Source: Actinomycetales bacterium (GTDB taxonomy: Bacteria > Actinomycetota > Actinomycetes > Actinomycetales > Dermatophilaceae). From it: a stretch of DNA of 18,817 nt. Under the pieces are notes generated by a model. That model made no database searches. It had not been told where the DNA came from and saw only the letters and a program-made list of their open reading frames with translations. Made by a program: the position numbers and the translations under genes. Below, piece after piece: positions 9,804-18,289 of the stretch (position 1 is the stretch's first letter; the number at the start of each line of letters is the position of its first letter). Where the stretch lies: positions 1 to 18,817 of the forward strand of contig JADJVI010000044.1 of the NCBI GenBank assembly GCA_016710645.1, given 5' to 3'.

Positions 9804-12210
9804 CCCCCACGTATGCCGCGAGGTGCTCACCCGTGAGGGTGGCCCTCGCGGCCACGAGATCGGCGGGCGTGCCCTCGAACACGACCTTGCCGCCGTCGTG
9901 GCCGGCCCCCGGACCGAGGTCGATGATCCAGTCCGCGTGCGCCATGACCGCCTGGTGGTGCTCGATGACGAGGACCGACTTGCCGGAGTCGACCAGCCGG
10001 TCGAGCAGGCCGAGCAGCTGCTCGACATCGGCAAGGTGCAGCCCGCTCGTCGGCTCGTCGAGGATGTAGACCGCCCCCTTCTCGCCCAGGTGGGTGGCCA
10101 GCTTGAGCCGCTGCCGCTCACCACCGGAGAGGGTGGTGAGCGGCTGGCCGAGGCTGAGGTACCCCAGGCCGACGTCGCGTAGCCGAGAGAGAATCGTGTG
10201 CGCCGCCGGGGTGCGGGCCTCGCCAGTGGCGAAGAACTCCTCCGCCTCGGACACCGACATGGCGAGCACCTGGCTGATGTCCTTGCCGCCGAAGTGATAC
10301 TCCAGCACCGCCGCCTGGAACCGTTTGCCTTCGCAGTCCTCACAGACCGACGTCACGGTGTCCATGAACCCAAGCTCGGTGTAGATCAGGCCGTTGCCAT
10401 TGCACGTGGGGCAGGCGCCCTCAGAGTTGGCGCTGAAGAGCGCCGGCTTGACCCCGTTGGCCTTGGCGAACGCCTTGCGGATCGGGTCGAGCAGACCCGT
10501 GTAGGTCGCCGGGTTGCTGCGGCGCGAGCCCTTGATCGCTCCCTGGTCGACGACGACGACCCCGTCCTGGTCGGCGACCGACCCGTGGATGAGCGAGCTC
10601 TTGCCCGACCCGGCGACCCCGGTGACGACGACGAGCACGCCCAGCGGGATGTCCACGTCGACGTTTTGCAGGTTGTGCGTCGAGGCCCCCCGGACCGACA
10701 GCGCGCCGGTGCGCGGACGGCATACCGGCTTGAGGCTGGCGCGGTCGTCCAGGTGCCGTCCGGTGCTGGTGTCGCTGGCCCGCAACCCAGCCACATCCCC
10801 CTCGAAGACGATCGACCCGCCGGCCGTGCCGGCGCCCGGGCCGATGTCGACGACATGGTCGGCGATGGCGATGACCTCGGGTTTGTGCTCGACGACGAGC
10901 ACGGTATTGCCCTTGTCGCGCAGCCGCAGCAGCAGCTCGTTCATCCGCTGGATGTCGTGCGGGTGCAACCCGATCGAGGGCTCGTCGAAGACATAGGTGA
11001 TGTCGGTGAGCGAGGAGCCGAGGTGGCGGATCATCTTGGTGCGTTGCGACTCGCCACCGGACAGCGTGCCCGAGGGCCGCTCCAGCGACAGATAACCGAG
11101 CCCGATCTCGACGAAGGAGTCGAGCAGGTGCTGCAGACCCGTGGTGAGCGGCGCGACGGTGGGCTCGTCGAGTCCGCGCACCCACTGAGCCAGGTCGCTG
11201 ATCTGCATGGCACAGGCATCGGCGATGTTGATGCCGTTGATCTTCGACGAGCGGGCCTCGACCGTCAGGCGAGTGCCGCCGCACTCGGGGCAGGTCTGGA
11301 AGGTGATGGCTCGCTCGACGAAGGCGCGGATGTGCGGCTGCAGCGCCTCGACATCCTTGGACAGCATCGATTTCTGGACCTTGGGGATGAGCCCCTCGTA
11401 GGTGAGGTTGATGCCCTCGACTTTGATCTTGGTCGGCTCCTTGTAGAGCAGGTCGTGCAGCTCGCGCTTGGAGAAGTCCTTGATCGGCTTGTCCGGGTCG
11501 AAGAAGCCGCACCCGCGATAGATCCGGCCATACCACCCGTCCATGGTGTAGCCGGGGATGGTCAGCGCCCCCTCGTTGAGCGACTTGTCGGCGTCGTAGA
11601 GGGCGGTGAGATCGAAATCGCTGACGGCGCCCCGACCCTCGCAACGCGGGCACATGCCACCGAGCTGGAAGAAGGTGGCCTTGGTGGCGCGGGTCTTGTC
11701 GCCGCGCTCGACCGTCACCGCACCGCTGCCGCGCACCGTCGGCACGTTGAATGAGAAAGCATTCGGCGAGCCGATGTGCGGCTGGCCCAGTCGGCTGAAC
11801 AGCATCCGCAGCATGGCATTGGCGTCGGTCACCGTGCCGACGGTCGAGCGCGGGTTGGCGCCCAGGCGCTCCTGGCCCACGATGATCGCTGTCGTCAGGC
11901 CGTCGAGCAGATCGACATCCGGTCGGGCCTGCGTCGGCATGAACCCCTGGATGAAGGTGCTGTAGGTCTCGTTGATCATCCGCCGCGACTCGGCAGCGAT
12001 GGTCGCAAAGACGAGCGAGCTCTTGCCCGACCCCGACACACCGGTGAAGACCGTGAGTCGTCGTTTGGGTAGCTCGACGGAGATGTCCTTGAGGTTGTTC
12101 TCCCGCGCTCCGTGGACCCGGATGAGGTCGTGGCTGTCGGCCACGTGGCCGTCTCCGGAGGCAGGGGTTGCGTCAGGGTCGGTCGGGCGCGCTGAGGTCC
12201 GGCTGGTCAT
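9790..12210 (-). CDS. uvrA2: UvrA-like excinuclease ATPase, short form (UvrA2 class)
   Basis: This 806-residue protein has tandem ABC ATPase modules of the UvrA type. Domain I has Walker A GVSGSGKSS (57-65), signature LSGGESQRTKM (383-393) and Walker B VFDEPS (407-412). Domain II has GVAGSGKSS (531-539), LSGGERQRLKL (694-704) and ILDEPT (716-721). Zinc-type CxxC pairs occur at 187-190, 307-310, 600-603 and 623-626. Canonical UvrA is about 950 residues; the missing length suggests loss of the UvrB-binding region and a shortened insertion domain, as in UvrA2/DrrC-like proteins linked to tolerance of DNA-binding drugs. Whether it acts in excision repair is unknown. The ATG at 12210 overlaps the stop of the 2H protein by ATGA, so translation is probably coupled. 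The 3' end overlaps ettA. No frame errors are seen. Confidence 0.93.
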
Positions 12211-12773
12211 CCGCCGATGCTGTCATGCCCTGACCCGATCTCCCAGCTCGCCAGGGTGCGGCACGCGCCGGCTTGGTACCACGACAAGTGTGCGCGGCCG
12301 GCATACCCGGTTGCTGGCAGCAGCGGCGCGACCCACTCCCAGACCAGCGCCTCACTCACGCCGGGTCCGACGGCGTCGAGGGTGAGGTGGGGGGTCACCA
12401 TCCCGAACTGCCCCCCATACGGCTGGTATGCCGGGAACGCCGCCACGAGTGCGCGCGTGAGCTCCGCGAACGGCCCGGCCGGCGCGGGGACGAGGTGGAT
12501 GATGCCGTTGGGGAAGGTCCCGATGCGGGCGAGCGTGAAGGTAAAAGGCGTTGCCGCAGAAAGGATTTCGGCGATCTCGTCGGCGCGTTCAGCGAGGTCT
12601 TCCGGCCCGAGAAGGGGGGCCAGCAGCGTGATGTGGCTATGCGCGAAGGTCGGGTCAGCCGACACGTATGCCGGGTCGTAATGCTCGTGCCGCGCTCGCA
12701 CGAAGGCTTCCAGCGCGGGGACTGGCACGACGAGCGCGGAGTGGCCCTCGCCCTGATCGGGACCCAACGGCAT
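12207..12773 (-). CDS. 2'-5' RNA ligase family protein (2H phosphoesterase fold)
   Basis: This 188-residue protein has both signature H-x-T/S motifs of the 2H superfamily: HIT at residues 47-49 (SHITLLAP) and HLT at 129-131 (TPHLTLDAV), about 80 residues apart as expected. Members hydrolyse or form 2',5' or cyclic phosphodiester bonds in RNA or nucleotides; the real substrate here is unknown. I chose ATG 12773 (MPLGPDQGEG) because a longer frame from 12884 would run through the end of tetR, whereas this start lies 8 bases after the tetR stop. The start codon lies inside a CGGCATACC motif copy. Its stop overlaps the uvrA2 start (ATGA). Co-transcription of a 2H protein with a UvrA paralogue hints at a shared role in nucleic-acid damage, but that is inference. 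Confidence 0.85.
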   Translation of the reverse strand: MPLGPDQGEGHSALVVPVPALEAFVRARHEHYDPAYVSADPTFAHSHITLLAPLLGPEDLAERADEIAEILSAATPFTFTLARIGTFPNGIIHLVPAPAGPFAELTRALVAAFPAYQPYGGQFGMVTPHLTLDAVGPGVSEALVWEWVAPLLPATGYAGRAHLSWYQAGACRTLASWEIGSGHDSIGG

Positions 12774-12781
12774 ACCGGGCC

Positions 12782-13417
12782 TTAGGCGGCGGGCATCGGT
12801 CGGTAGCCGACCAACCGCAAGGCGAGTGCAGCGTTGGTCGCGCCGATCTGGGCCGGGCTGCGCTTGACCGAGGGGGCGTACCACCGGGCGACGTCGACGA
12901 CGATCGACAGCAGTGCGAGGGAGGTGTCACCGAGGTTGTCGACGGTGAATTCGCCGGAGGCGACTCCGGCCCGCAGCACTCCGCGCACGGCGGCGTCGAT
13001 CTGTTTGCGCATCAGCAGCACCTCGACGCGGTGCTCGGGGGACAGGTGGGGGAATTCGTGCTGGACCACGCGGGCGATCGCGTAGTTCTGGGCATGCCAG
13101 GCGCTGAAGTCGGAGACCAGAGCGGCGAGTTGCTCATGGGGGAGAGGGGAGCTCGCGACGGCGTGCCGGATGAGCTCGAGCGCTTCTTCGTGGCCGGTCC
13201 GGCTCAGCTGGAAGAGGACGTCCTCTTTGGAGGAGAAGTGCACGTAGACGCCGGCGGGCGACAGGCCCGCGCCGGCGGCGATGTCACGAGTGGTCGTCGC
13301 GTGAAACCCCTTGTCGGCGAACGCTGCAGCGGCCGCGTTGAGCAGGCGACCTGCGGTTTCGCTGACGTGCGGCCAGAGCGTGCTCGCGGGCGCCGACATG
13401 TGGACAGCATGCCGCAC
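12782..13417 (-). CDS. TetR/AcrR family transcriptional regulator
   Basis: An N-terminal helix-turn-helix at about residues 23-70 is typical of TetR: LLNAAAAAFADKGFHATTTR, then IAAGAGLSPAGVYVHFSSKEDVLF. A helical ligand-binding domain follows (EEALELIRHAV...VVQHEFPHLSPEHR...). The length of 211 is normal. The start is either GTG 13417 or ATG 13399 (MSAPAS). GTG 13417 lies 7 bases after TAGTCT (13430-13425), a TANNNT -10 candidate, suggesting a leaderless message. The gene is the first of a three-gene operon with the 2H protein and uvrA2, and it diverges from an acyl-CoA dehydrogenase. The shared intergenic palindrome is probably its operator, implying autoregulation and control of the acyl-CoA genes. 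An acyl-CoA or fatty acid is a reasonable ligand, by context only. Confidence 0.92.
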   Translation of the reverse strand: MRHAVHMSAPASTLWPHVSETAGRLLNAAAAAFADKGFHATTTRDIAAGAGLSPAGVYVHFSSKEDVLFQLSRTGHEEALELIRHAVASSPLPHEQLAALVSDFSAWHAQNYAIARVVQHEFPHLSPEHRVEVLLMRKQIDAAVRGVLRAGVASGEFTVDNLGDTSLALLSIVVDVARWYAPSVKRSPAQIGATNAALALRLVGYRPMPAA

Positions 13418-13425
13418 CTATGCAA

Positions 13426-13445
13426 GACTAAGCAAGCGCTTAGTC
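13426..13445. promoter_or_regulatory. Probable TetR operator: perfect palindrome between divergent genes
   Basis: The arms GACTAAGC (13426-13433) and GCTTAGTC (13438-13445) are perfect inverted repeats separated by AAGC. The core AAGC...GCTTA type is common among TetR-family operators. The site lies 8 bases upstream of the tetR GTG, overlapping its TAGTCT -10 candidate, and 84 bases upstream of the acyl-CoA dehydrogenase ATG. Binding here could block both directions. Confidence 0.8.
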
Positions 13446-13518
13446 AGCGTCGCTGTGCGCTGTCTCGGCGCGCGTCCGGTCGTCCGGACGAGTCGCACTC
13501 GCTACCGCAAGCTGTCCC

Positions 13519-13524
13519 GGGAGG
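13519..13524 (+). promoter_or_regulatory. Ribosome binding site of the acyl-CoA dehydrogenase
   Basis: GGGAGG lies 5 bases before ATG 13530. It decides this start over upstream in-frame codons, which would run back through the operator. Confidence 0.8.
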
Positions 13525-13529
13525 ACCAC

Positions 13530-14684
13530 ATGCCGCGCACTCTCTACACCGAGGAGCACGAGGACTTCCGCGCCGCCGCGCGTGAGTTCGTCGAGCGCTC
13601 GCTCAAGCCCCGCGTCGAGGAGATGATCTCCCTCAAGTCCATCCCGCGCGACATCTGGATCGAAGCCGGCAAGCAGGGCTTCTTCGGCCTGGATATCCCC
13701 GAGGAGTTCGGTGGCGCCGGCGCCGAGGACTACCGCTTCAACGCCGTGCTCGCCGAGGAGTGGGCTCACTTCAACGCCGCGACCGCTGCGTGCTTCGGCA
13801 TCCACGCCGACGTCTGCCCGCCGTACATCGTCGACTTGGGCACCCAAGAGCAGAAGGCCCGCTGGCTGCCCGGCATGGCCTCCGGTGAGCTCATCTGCGC
13901 CATCGGGATGACCGAGCCCTCGGGCGGCTCTGACCTGGCCGCCCTCAAGACCACCGCCGTCCGCGCCGACGACGGCTCGGGCGACTGGATCCTCAATGGC
14001 TCCAAGACCTTCATCACCAACGGCTACCAGTGCGACCTGGTCATCGTCGCCGCCCGCACCGACGCCAGCAAGGGCCCCAAGGGGATCACGCTGTTCATGG
14101 TCGAGCGGGGCATGGAGGGCTTCGTCAACGGCCGCAAACTCGACAAGGTCGGCCAGGACGAGTCCGACACCGCCGAGCTGTTCTTCGAGAACGTCCGGGT
14201 GCCCGACGCCAACCGGCTCGGCGCCGAGGGTCTGGGCTTCATCGCGATGATGCAGCGCCTCCCGCAGGAGCGCATCGGCGCGGCCTGCTCCAACATCGCC
14301 CACGCCAAACAGATCTTCGTCGAGACCCTCGCCTATGCCAAGGAGCGCAAGGCATTCGGCCAGCCGATCGGCACCTTCCAGCACAACAAGTTCAAGTTCG
14401 CCGAGATGATCACCAAGCTCGAGGTCGCCGAGGCCTACATCGACGACTGCGTGCTGGCTCACTCGCAGCGCAAGCTTTCGCCGGTCGACGCCGCCAAGGC
14501 CAAGTGGTGGAGCGCTCAGGTGCAAAGCGAAGTTCTCGACGAGTGCGTGCAGCTGCACGGTGGCTACGGCTTCATGAACGAATACCGCGCCGCCCGCGCG
14601 TGGCGGGACGCCCGCGTCACCAAGATCTGGGCCGGCTCGAACGAGATCATGAAGGAACTCATCGGCCGCGACCTGGGCCTGTGA
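13530..14684 (+). CDS. Acyl-CoA dehydrogenase, LCAD-like
   Basis: This 384-residue FAD flavoenzyme introduces the alpha-beta double bond in acyl-CoA, passing electrons to ETF. The architecture is standard: an N-terminal helical domain (to about 120), a beta domain with AIGMTEPSGGSD (124-135) and GSKTFITNG (157-165), and a C-terminal helical domain with RKAFGQPIGTFQ and CVQLHGGYGFMNEY (339-352). The end reads IWAGSNEIMKELIGRDLGL. The position that carries the catalytic Glu in medium-chain enzymes is Ala368. Instead LPQER holds Glu247, the place used by long-chain enzymes, so that is the probable base. It is preceded by a good ribosome site and overlaps the next gene by GTGA, forming a two-gene operon. 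The TetR operator upstream suggests induction by an acyl compound. Chain-length preference is not proven. Confidence 0.95.
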   Translation: MPRTLYTEEHEDFRAAAREFVERSLKPRVEEMISLKSIPRDIWIEAGKQGFFGLDIPEEFGGAGAEDYRFNAVLAEEWAHFNAATAACFGIHADVCPPYIVDLGTQEQKARWLPGMASGELICAIGMTEPSGGSDLAALKTTAVRADDGSGDWILNGSKTFITNGYQCDLVIVAARTDASKGPKGITLFMVERGMEGFVNGRKLDKVGQDESDTAELFFENVRVPDANRLGAEGLGFIAMMQRLPQERIGAACSNIAHAKQIFVETLAYAKERKAFGQPIGTFQHNKFKFAEMITKLEVAEAYIDDCVLAHSQRKLSPVDAAKAKWWSAQVQSEVLDECVQLHGGYGFMNEYRAARAWRDARVTKIWAGSNEIMKELIGRDLGL

Positions 14685-15481
14685 CCGACTCTCCGACAAC
14701 GGGATCCGCGGCCGCGCCGCTCGTGCGTAAGCACGAGGGCGCGGTCGCGCTCGTCACCGGCGCCAGCCGGGGGATCGGGCTGGCCATCGCAGCCCGCCTC
14801 ATCGCCGACGGTGCCCGGGTGGTCGTCACGGCACGCACCCCGGAGCCGCTCGCCGACGCCGTGGCCCAGTTGGGTGGCGCGCAGTATGCCGTCGCGCTGG
14901 CCGGTAATGCCGCCGACCCGGCCCATCAGGCGGCCGCCATCGAGCTGGCCCACGATCGGTTCGGTGGGCTGGACTACCTGGTCAACAACACCGGCATCAA
15001 CCCGGCATACGGGCCGTTGCTCGACACCCCGACCGAGGTAGCGCGCAAGATCCTCGACACCAACGTCGTGGCGGCTGCGGCGTGGGTCAAGGCTGCGATC
15101 GACCGGGGGCTCGGCAGCGCCGCGCACCCGGGCGCAGTCGTCAACATCGCTTCCATCGCCGGCCTCGGGGCCAGCGGGGCCCTGGGCTGGTATGCCGTGT
15201 CGAAGGCCGCGCTCATCCACCTCACCATGGAGCTGGGCCTGCAACTGGGCCCGGATGTCCGGGTCAACGCGGTGGCGCCCGCAGTGGTCAAGACCCGCTT
15301 CGCCCAGGCCCTGTATGCCGGCCGCGAGCCCCAGGTCGCCCAGGCCTATCCGCTCAAGCGGCTTGGTGTGCCCGACGACGTCGCCGGGGCAGTGTCGTTC
15401 CTGCTCAGCGCCGACGCGGCGTGGATCACCGGTCAGACTCTCGTCGTCGACGGCGGCGTCACCCTGGGCGTCGGGCTGTAG
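14681..15481 (+). CDS. SDR family NAD(P)-dependent oxidoreductase
   Basis: This classical short-chain dehydrogenase has 266 residues. It has the cofactor motif TGASRGIG (26-33), NNTG (102-105, where most have NNAG) and the catalytic triad Ser158, Tyr171 and Lys175 (YAVSK), ending with ITGQTLVVDGG. VVVTART after the second strand, with Thr-Ala-Arg following the basic position, leans towards NADP(H) but is not decisive. The GTG start at 14681 overlaps the dehydrogenase stop by four bases (GTGA), so the two are translated together. A role as a hydroxyacyl-CoA or ketoacyl reductase acting on the same acyl chain is likely from context. The codon pair for Tyr171-Ala lies in a GGTATGCCG motif copy. 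The 3' end faces tesB with 13 bases between. Confidence 0.93.
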   Translation: MTDSPTTGSAAAPLVRKHEGAVALVTGASRGIGLAIAARLIADGARVVVTARTPEPLADAVAQLGGAQYAVALAGNAADPAHQAAAIELAHDRFGGLDYLVNNTGINPAYGPLLDTPTEVARKILDTNVVAAAAWVKAAIDRGLGSAAHPGAVVNIASIAGLGASGALGWYAVSKAALIHLTMELGLQLGPDVRVNAVAPAVVKTRFAQALYAGREPQVAQAYPLKRLGVPDDVAGAVSFLLSADAAWITGQTLVVDGGVTLGVGL

Positions 15482-15494
15482 TTGCTCGCTGTCG

Positions 15495-16487
15495 TTACTC
15501 GCCGGCCGGCGGGCGCGGCATACCAGGGTCTTTGAGGCGCAGCATGCCTTCCTGCGCGAGCGTCACCATGAGCGTGCCGTCCTGGCTGAACATCCGCCCC
15601 ACCCCGAGCCCGCGACCGCCCTGGGCCGACGGGCTGCTCATCGTGTAGAGGATCCAGTCGTCGGCGCGCACCGGCCGGTGGAACCACATCGCGTGATCGA
15701 GGCTCGCCGGGCGCAGCCGGCTGTCCATCCAGTGCACCCCGTGTCGCCGCAACACCGGCTCCAGCAGCGAGTAGTCCGAGGCATAAGCGAGCACCGCCGC
15801 GTGGATGATCGGATCGTCGGGCAGCTCGTGCCGGGCGCGCAGCCAGACGTTCTGGCGGGCAATGTGATTCCGGCCGGGCTTGGTGTAGATATTGCCCTCG
15901 ACATGGCGCAACTCGATGGGGCGCTCCAGCGCGAAGAAGGACCGCACCGCCGGGTCGGTGTTTTCGCGCAGCGACTCGTCCAGCGACCGCACATCCTCCG
16001 GGAAGGGGACCGGCGGCATCGGGTCGTGGTGCTCCATGCCCTCAGCCGGCTCCATGAATGAGCAGCCCATCGACAGGATGGTGCGGCCGTACTGCACCGC
16101 CTGCACCCGGCGGGTGGAGAAGGATCGCCCGTCGCGCACCTTCTCGACGAGGAATTTGATCGGGTGGCTGTCGTCGCCGCCGCGCACGAAATAGGCGTGC
16201 AACGAGTGGATCGGGCGGGTCACGCCGTCGACGGCGTCGACGGTGCGCGACGCGGCGACCAGCGACTGGGCGAGCACCTGGCCACCGAAGACCCGGCCAT
16301 GCGGCATCCGTTGGCTGCGGCCGACGAACACCACCGGGGAGAACTCACCGAGGTCGGTCTCGTCGTCGCCGGGCATTCCTTCGTAACGGACCCTGGCCTG
16401 ACCGAGCTCCTGCAGGTCCAGGACCTCCAGCAGGTCGGCGATCGAGTCACGGGAGGGCGGGTTCAGCGGGCTCACACCTGCTGACAT
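15495..16487 (-). CDS. tesB: Acyl-CoA thioesterase II (TesB)
   Basis: This 330-residue double hot-dog enzyme hydrolyses medium- to long-chain acyl-CoA to free acid and CoA. The N-terminal hot dog includes RVFGGQVLAQSLVAA (65-79) and IHSLHAYFVRGG (93-104). The C-terminal one has AYASDYSLLEP (Asp238), ASLDHAMWFHRP (Ser262) and VTLAQEGMLRLK (Gln312), which align with the Asp, Thr/Ser and Gln catalytic set of E. coli TesB. The start is ATG 16487; a GTG at residue 5 has a nearer purine run (AGCAGG) and is an alternative. It lies 46 bases downstream of the FabG-like SDR on the same strand and converges with the dehydrogenase/SDR operon. A one-mismatch copy of the 9-base motif (16492-16500) lies just before the start. 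Confidence 0.95.
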   Translation of the reverse strand: MSAGVSPLNPPSRDSIADLLEVLDLQELGQARVRYEGMPGDDETDLGEFSPVVFVGRSQRMPHGRVFGGQVLAQSLVAASRTVDAVDGVTRPIHSLHAYFVRGGDDSHPIKFLVEKVRDGRSFSTRRVQAVQYGRTILSMGCSFMEPAEGMEHHDPMPPVPFPEDVRSLDESLRENTDPAVRSFFALERPIELRHVEGNIYTKPGRNHIARQNVWLRARHELPDDPIIHAAVLAYASDYSLLEPVLRRHGVHWMDSRLRPASLDHAMWFHRPVRADDWILYTMSSPSAQGGRGLGVGRMFSQDGTLMVTLAQEGMLRLKDPGMPRPPAGE

Positions 16488-16533
16488 TAGCCGTATGCCG
16501 TGACCCTCCGGTCGGGGGTGTCAGTCGGCGGTG

Positions 16534-17289
16534 TTAGTCGCGGGGTCCGCCGGCGACGTAGATGACCTGGCCGTTGATGAATCCGGCGGCATCGCTGGCC
16601 AGGAAGGTCACCAGAGCGGCGATGTCCGCCGGCTGGCCGACCCGGCCGGAGGGGTTCTTGGCGGCCGCTGCGGCGAGGAACTCCTCGAACGGCATACCCA
16701 TCCGTTCGGCGGTCTGGCGGACCATCTCGGTCTGGATGAAGCCGGGGGCGACCGCGTTGGCGGTGATGCCGAACCGCCCGAGTTCGACCGCGAGCGTCTT
16801 GGCCATGCCCTGCAGTCCGGCCTTGGCCGTCGAGTAGTTGGTCTGACCCCGGTTGCCCTGCGCGGAAGTGGAGGACAGGTTGATGATCCGGCCGAATTTC
16901 GCCGCGACCATGTGCGTCTGGCAGGCCCGGGTCATGAGGAAGGAGCCGCGCAGGTGCACGCTCATCACCAGGTCCCAGTCGGCCTCGCTCATCTTGTGCA
17001 GCAGGTTGTCGCGGGTGATGCCGGCATTGTTGACCAGGATGGTCGGGGCGCCCAACTCGGCGGCGACCCGGGCGACGGCGGCCTCGACAGCAGCGGCATC
17101 GGCCACATCGACCCCGACCCCGATCGCGTGCCCGCCGGCGTCCTTGATCTCAGAAACCGTTGTCTTGCAAGCTGATTCGTCGAGGTCGAGAATCCCCACG
17201 GCGTGCCCGGACGCGGCGAGATGGCGTGCGGTCTCCGCCCCGATCCCGCGAGCGGCGCCGGTGACAATGGCTGTGCGAGGGGTCGTCAT
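16534..17289 (-). CDS. fabG: FabG-like SDR (3-oxoacyl-ACP/CoA reductase type)
   Basis: This 251-residue classical SDR has TGAARGIG (10-17), NNAG (87-90), catalytic Ser139, Tyr152 and Lys156 (YSTAK), then ITANAVAPGFIQTEM and a C-terminal INGQVIYVAGG. This pattern is that of 3-oxoacyl-[acyl-carrier-protein] reductase and related 3-hydroxyacyl-CoA dehydrogenases. ILDLDE after the second strand carries an acidic residue, which tends to favour NAD(H), so a beta-oxidation role is as likely as fatty acid synthesis. ATG 17289 follows TGGGGAT, a weak ribosome site. It sits between two tesB genes on the same strand, probably in one operon. The sequence appears error-free. Confidence 0.9.
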   Translation of the reverse strand: MTTPRTAIVTGAARGIGAETARHLAASGHAVGILDLDESACKTTVSEIKDAGGHAIGVGVDVADAAAVEAAVARVAAELGAPTILVNNAGITRDNLLHKMSEADWDLVMSVHLRGSFLMTRACQTHMVAAKFGRIINLSSTSAQGNRGQTNYSTAKAGLQGMAKTLAVELGRFGITANAVAPGFIQTEMVRQTAERMGMPFEEFLAAAAAKNPSGRVGQPADIAALVTFLASDAAGFINGQVIYVAGGPRD

Positions 17290-17299
17290 ATCCCCAAAG

Positions 17300-18271
17300 C
17301 TAGTCCAGGGTGGTCCGCCCTTGAGCCGCAGCATCCCCCTCTTCCCGGGCGACGGTGGCCACGAGGAGCCGGTCGACGGCACACAAGCTGCCGATGCCGA
17401 GGCCGCGTCCGCCCGACGCGGAGGGGCTGTGAAACCGGCGTACAGGACCCACTCGCTCCGGCGCGCGCCGCGCGATGGAACCAGACGCGTGGTCGAGGCT
17501 TGCTTGGCGCAGTCGGGGTTCGGCCCAGCTCGCCCGTGGGCGCGGAGCACCGGTTCGAGGATCGAGTAGTCGGTCGAGTAGGCGAGGAAGGCCGCGTGGA
17601 TGGTGGGGTCGTCGGGCAACGGCCGCCGGGAGCGCAGCCACACGCTCTGGTCGGGGGTCTGCTCGGGGCCGGGGCCGGCATACAGGTTGCCCCTTCGACG
17701 TGACGCAGCTCGATCGGACCCCCGGAGGATGCACACCACGGGCATACGGGCCGAGTATGCCGTCCAGCGCCGCGGCGACGTCCCTTGAGGCGCTCGGGCG
17801 CTGGGACGGTGGGCATCGGGTCGTGGTGTTCGAGTCCGGGAGGCATCTTGAAACGCGCGGAAAGCGTCGCGAGAAGGCGCCGTCCTAAACGGCGAGGATG
17901 CGGCGGTGGAGAAGGATCGGCCGTCGCCGAGCCGGCCTGGACGACGCAGTCGGATCGGCGGTGTCCGATCCGCGAGGAGAGGGCCGTGTGCAGCGAGTGG
18001 ATGGGACGTCCGCCGCCGGCCGATTTGGGTCGGCCGGGGTGACCGTGCGGGCGGCGGCGATGATCCCCTGGGCGAGAAGTTGTCCGCCGAAGATCCGCTG
18101 ATAGCGCTGCTTCTGGCTTGAGCCGACGAAAACCCTTGCAGCCGTGGGCGCTAGCTCTGGCTGGGTGGTCGTCCTGAGTCGGCTGGACCGTCACCGTGAC
18201 CGGCTCCACCTCGCGCAGGTCGAGGGGAGGTCCAGCAGGTCGCCCACCGGCTCGAACGGCGCATCGGTCGT
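17300..18271 (-). pseudogene. Second acyl-CoA thioesterase II (TesB paralogue), frameshifted
   Basis: The minus strand carries TesB pieces in order across frames: DAPFEPVGDLLDL (about 18265-18227), EVEPVTVTV, GGRPIHSLHTAL, PPGLEHHDPMPTVPAPE (about 17850-17797), IELRHVEG (about 17718-17695), QSVWLRSRRPLPDDPTIHAA followed by FLAYSTDYSILEPVLRAHG (about 17655-17540), QASLDHA, WVLYAGFT, GGRGLGIGSL and LVATVAREEG. Length is as expected for TesB. Most catalytic surroundings survive (the DYSILEP Asp), but at least six frame changes are needed. No ATG is visible at the N-terminus; the frame opens at ACG 18271. One frame ends at TAG 17300; another runs without a stop into the FabG-like SDR, so the true C-terminus is uncertain. 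The order is tesB-like, fabG-like, tesB. Damage resembles the poor sequence quality of the contig end. Confidence 0.78.
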
Positions 18272-18289
18272 GCTGCTGAGGGTGGGACA

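Noticed and set aside
10198..11754. 518-residue open frame on the plus strand
   Set aside because: It lies fully antisense to the clearly conserved uvrA2 gene and shows no family motifs; long antisense frames are common in high-GC coding DNA.
12774..12884. Longer start for the 2H protein
   Set aside because: It would overlap the end of tetR by about 100 bases with no conserved residues; ATG 12773 directly after the tetR stop is more economical.
14030..14680. N-terminal extension of the SDR frame upstream of GTG 14681
   Set aside because: The upstream part is an Arg-rich shadow of the acyl-CoA dehydrogenase; SDR similarity begins only after the GTG at 14681.
13440..14699. 419-residue open frame on the minus strand
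   Set aside because: It is antisense to the acyl-CoA dehydrogenase, rich in Gly, Ala, Leu and Val, and crosses the operator; it is a codon-bias shadow.
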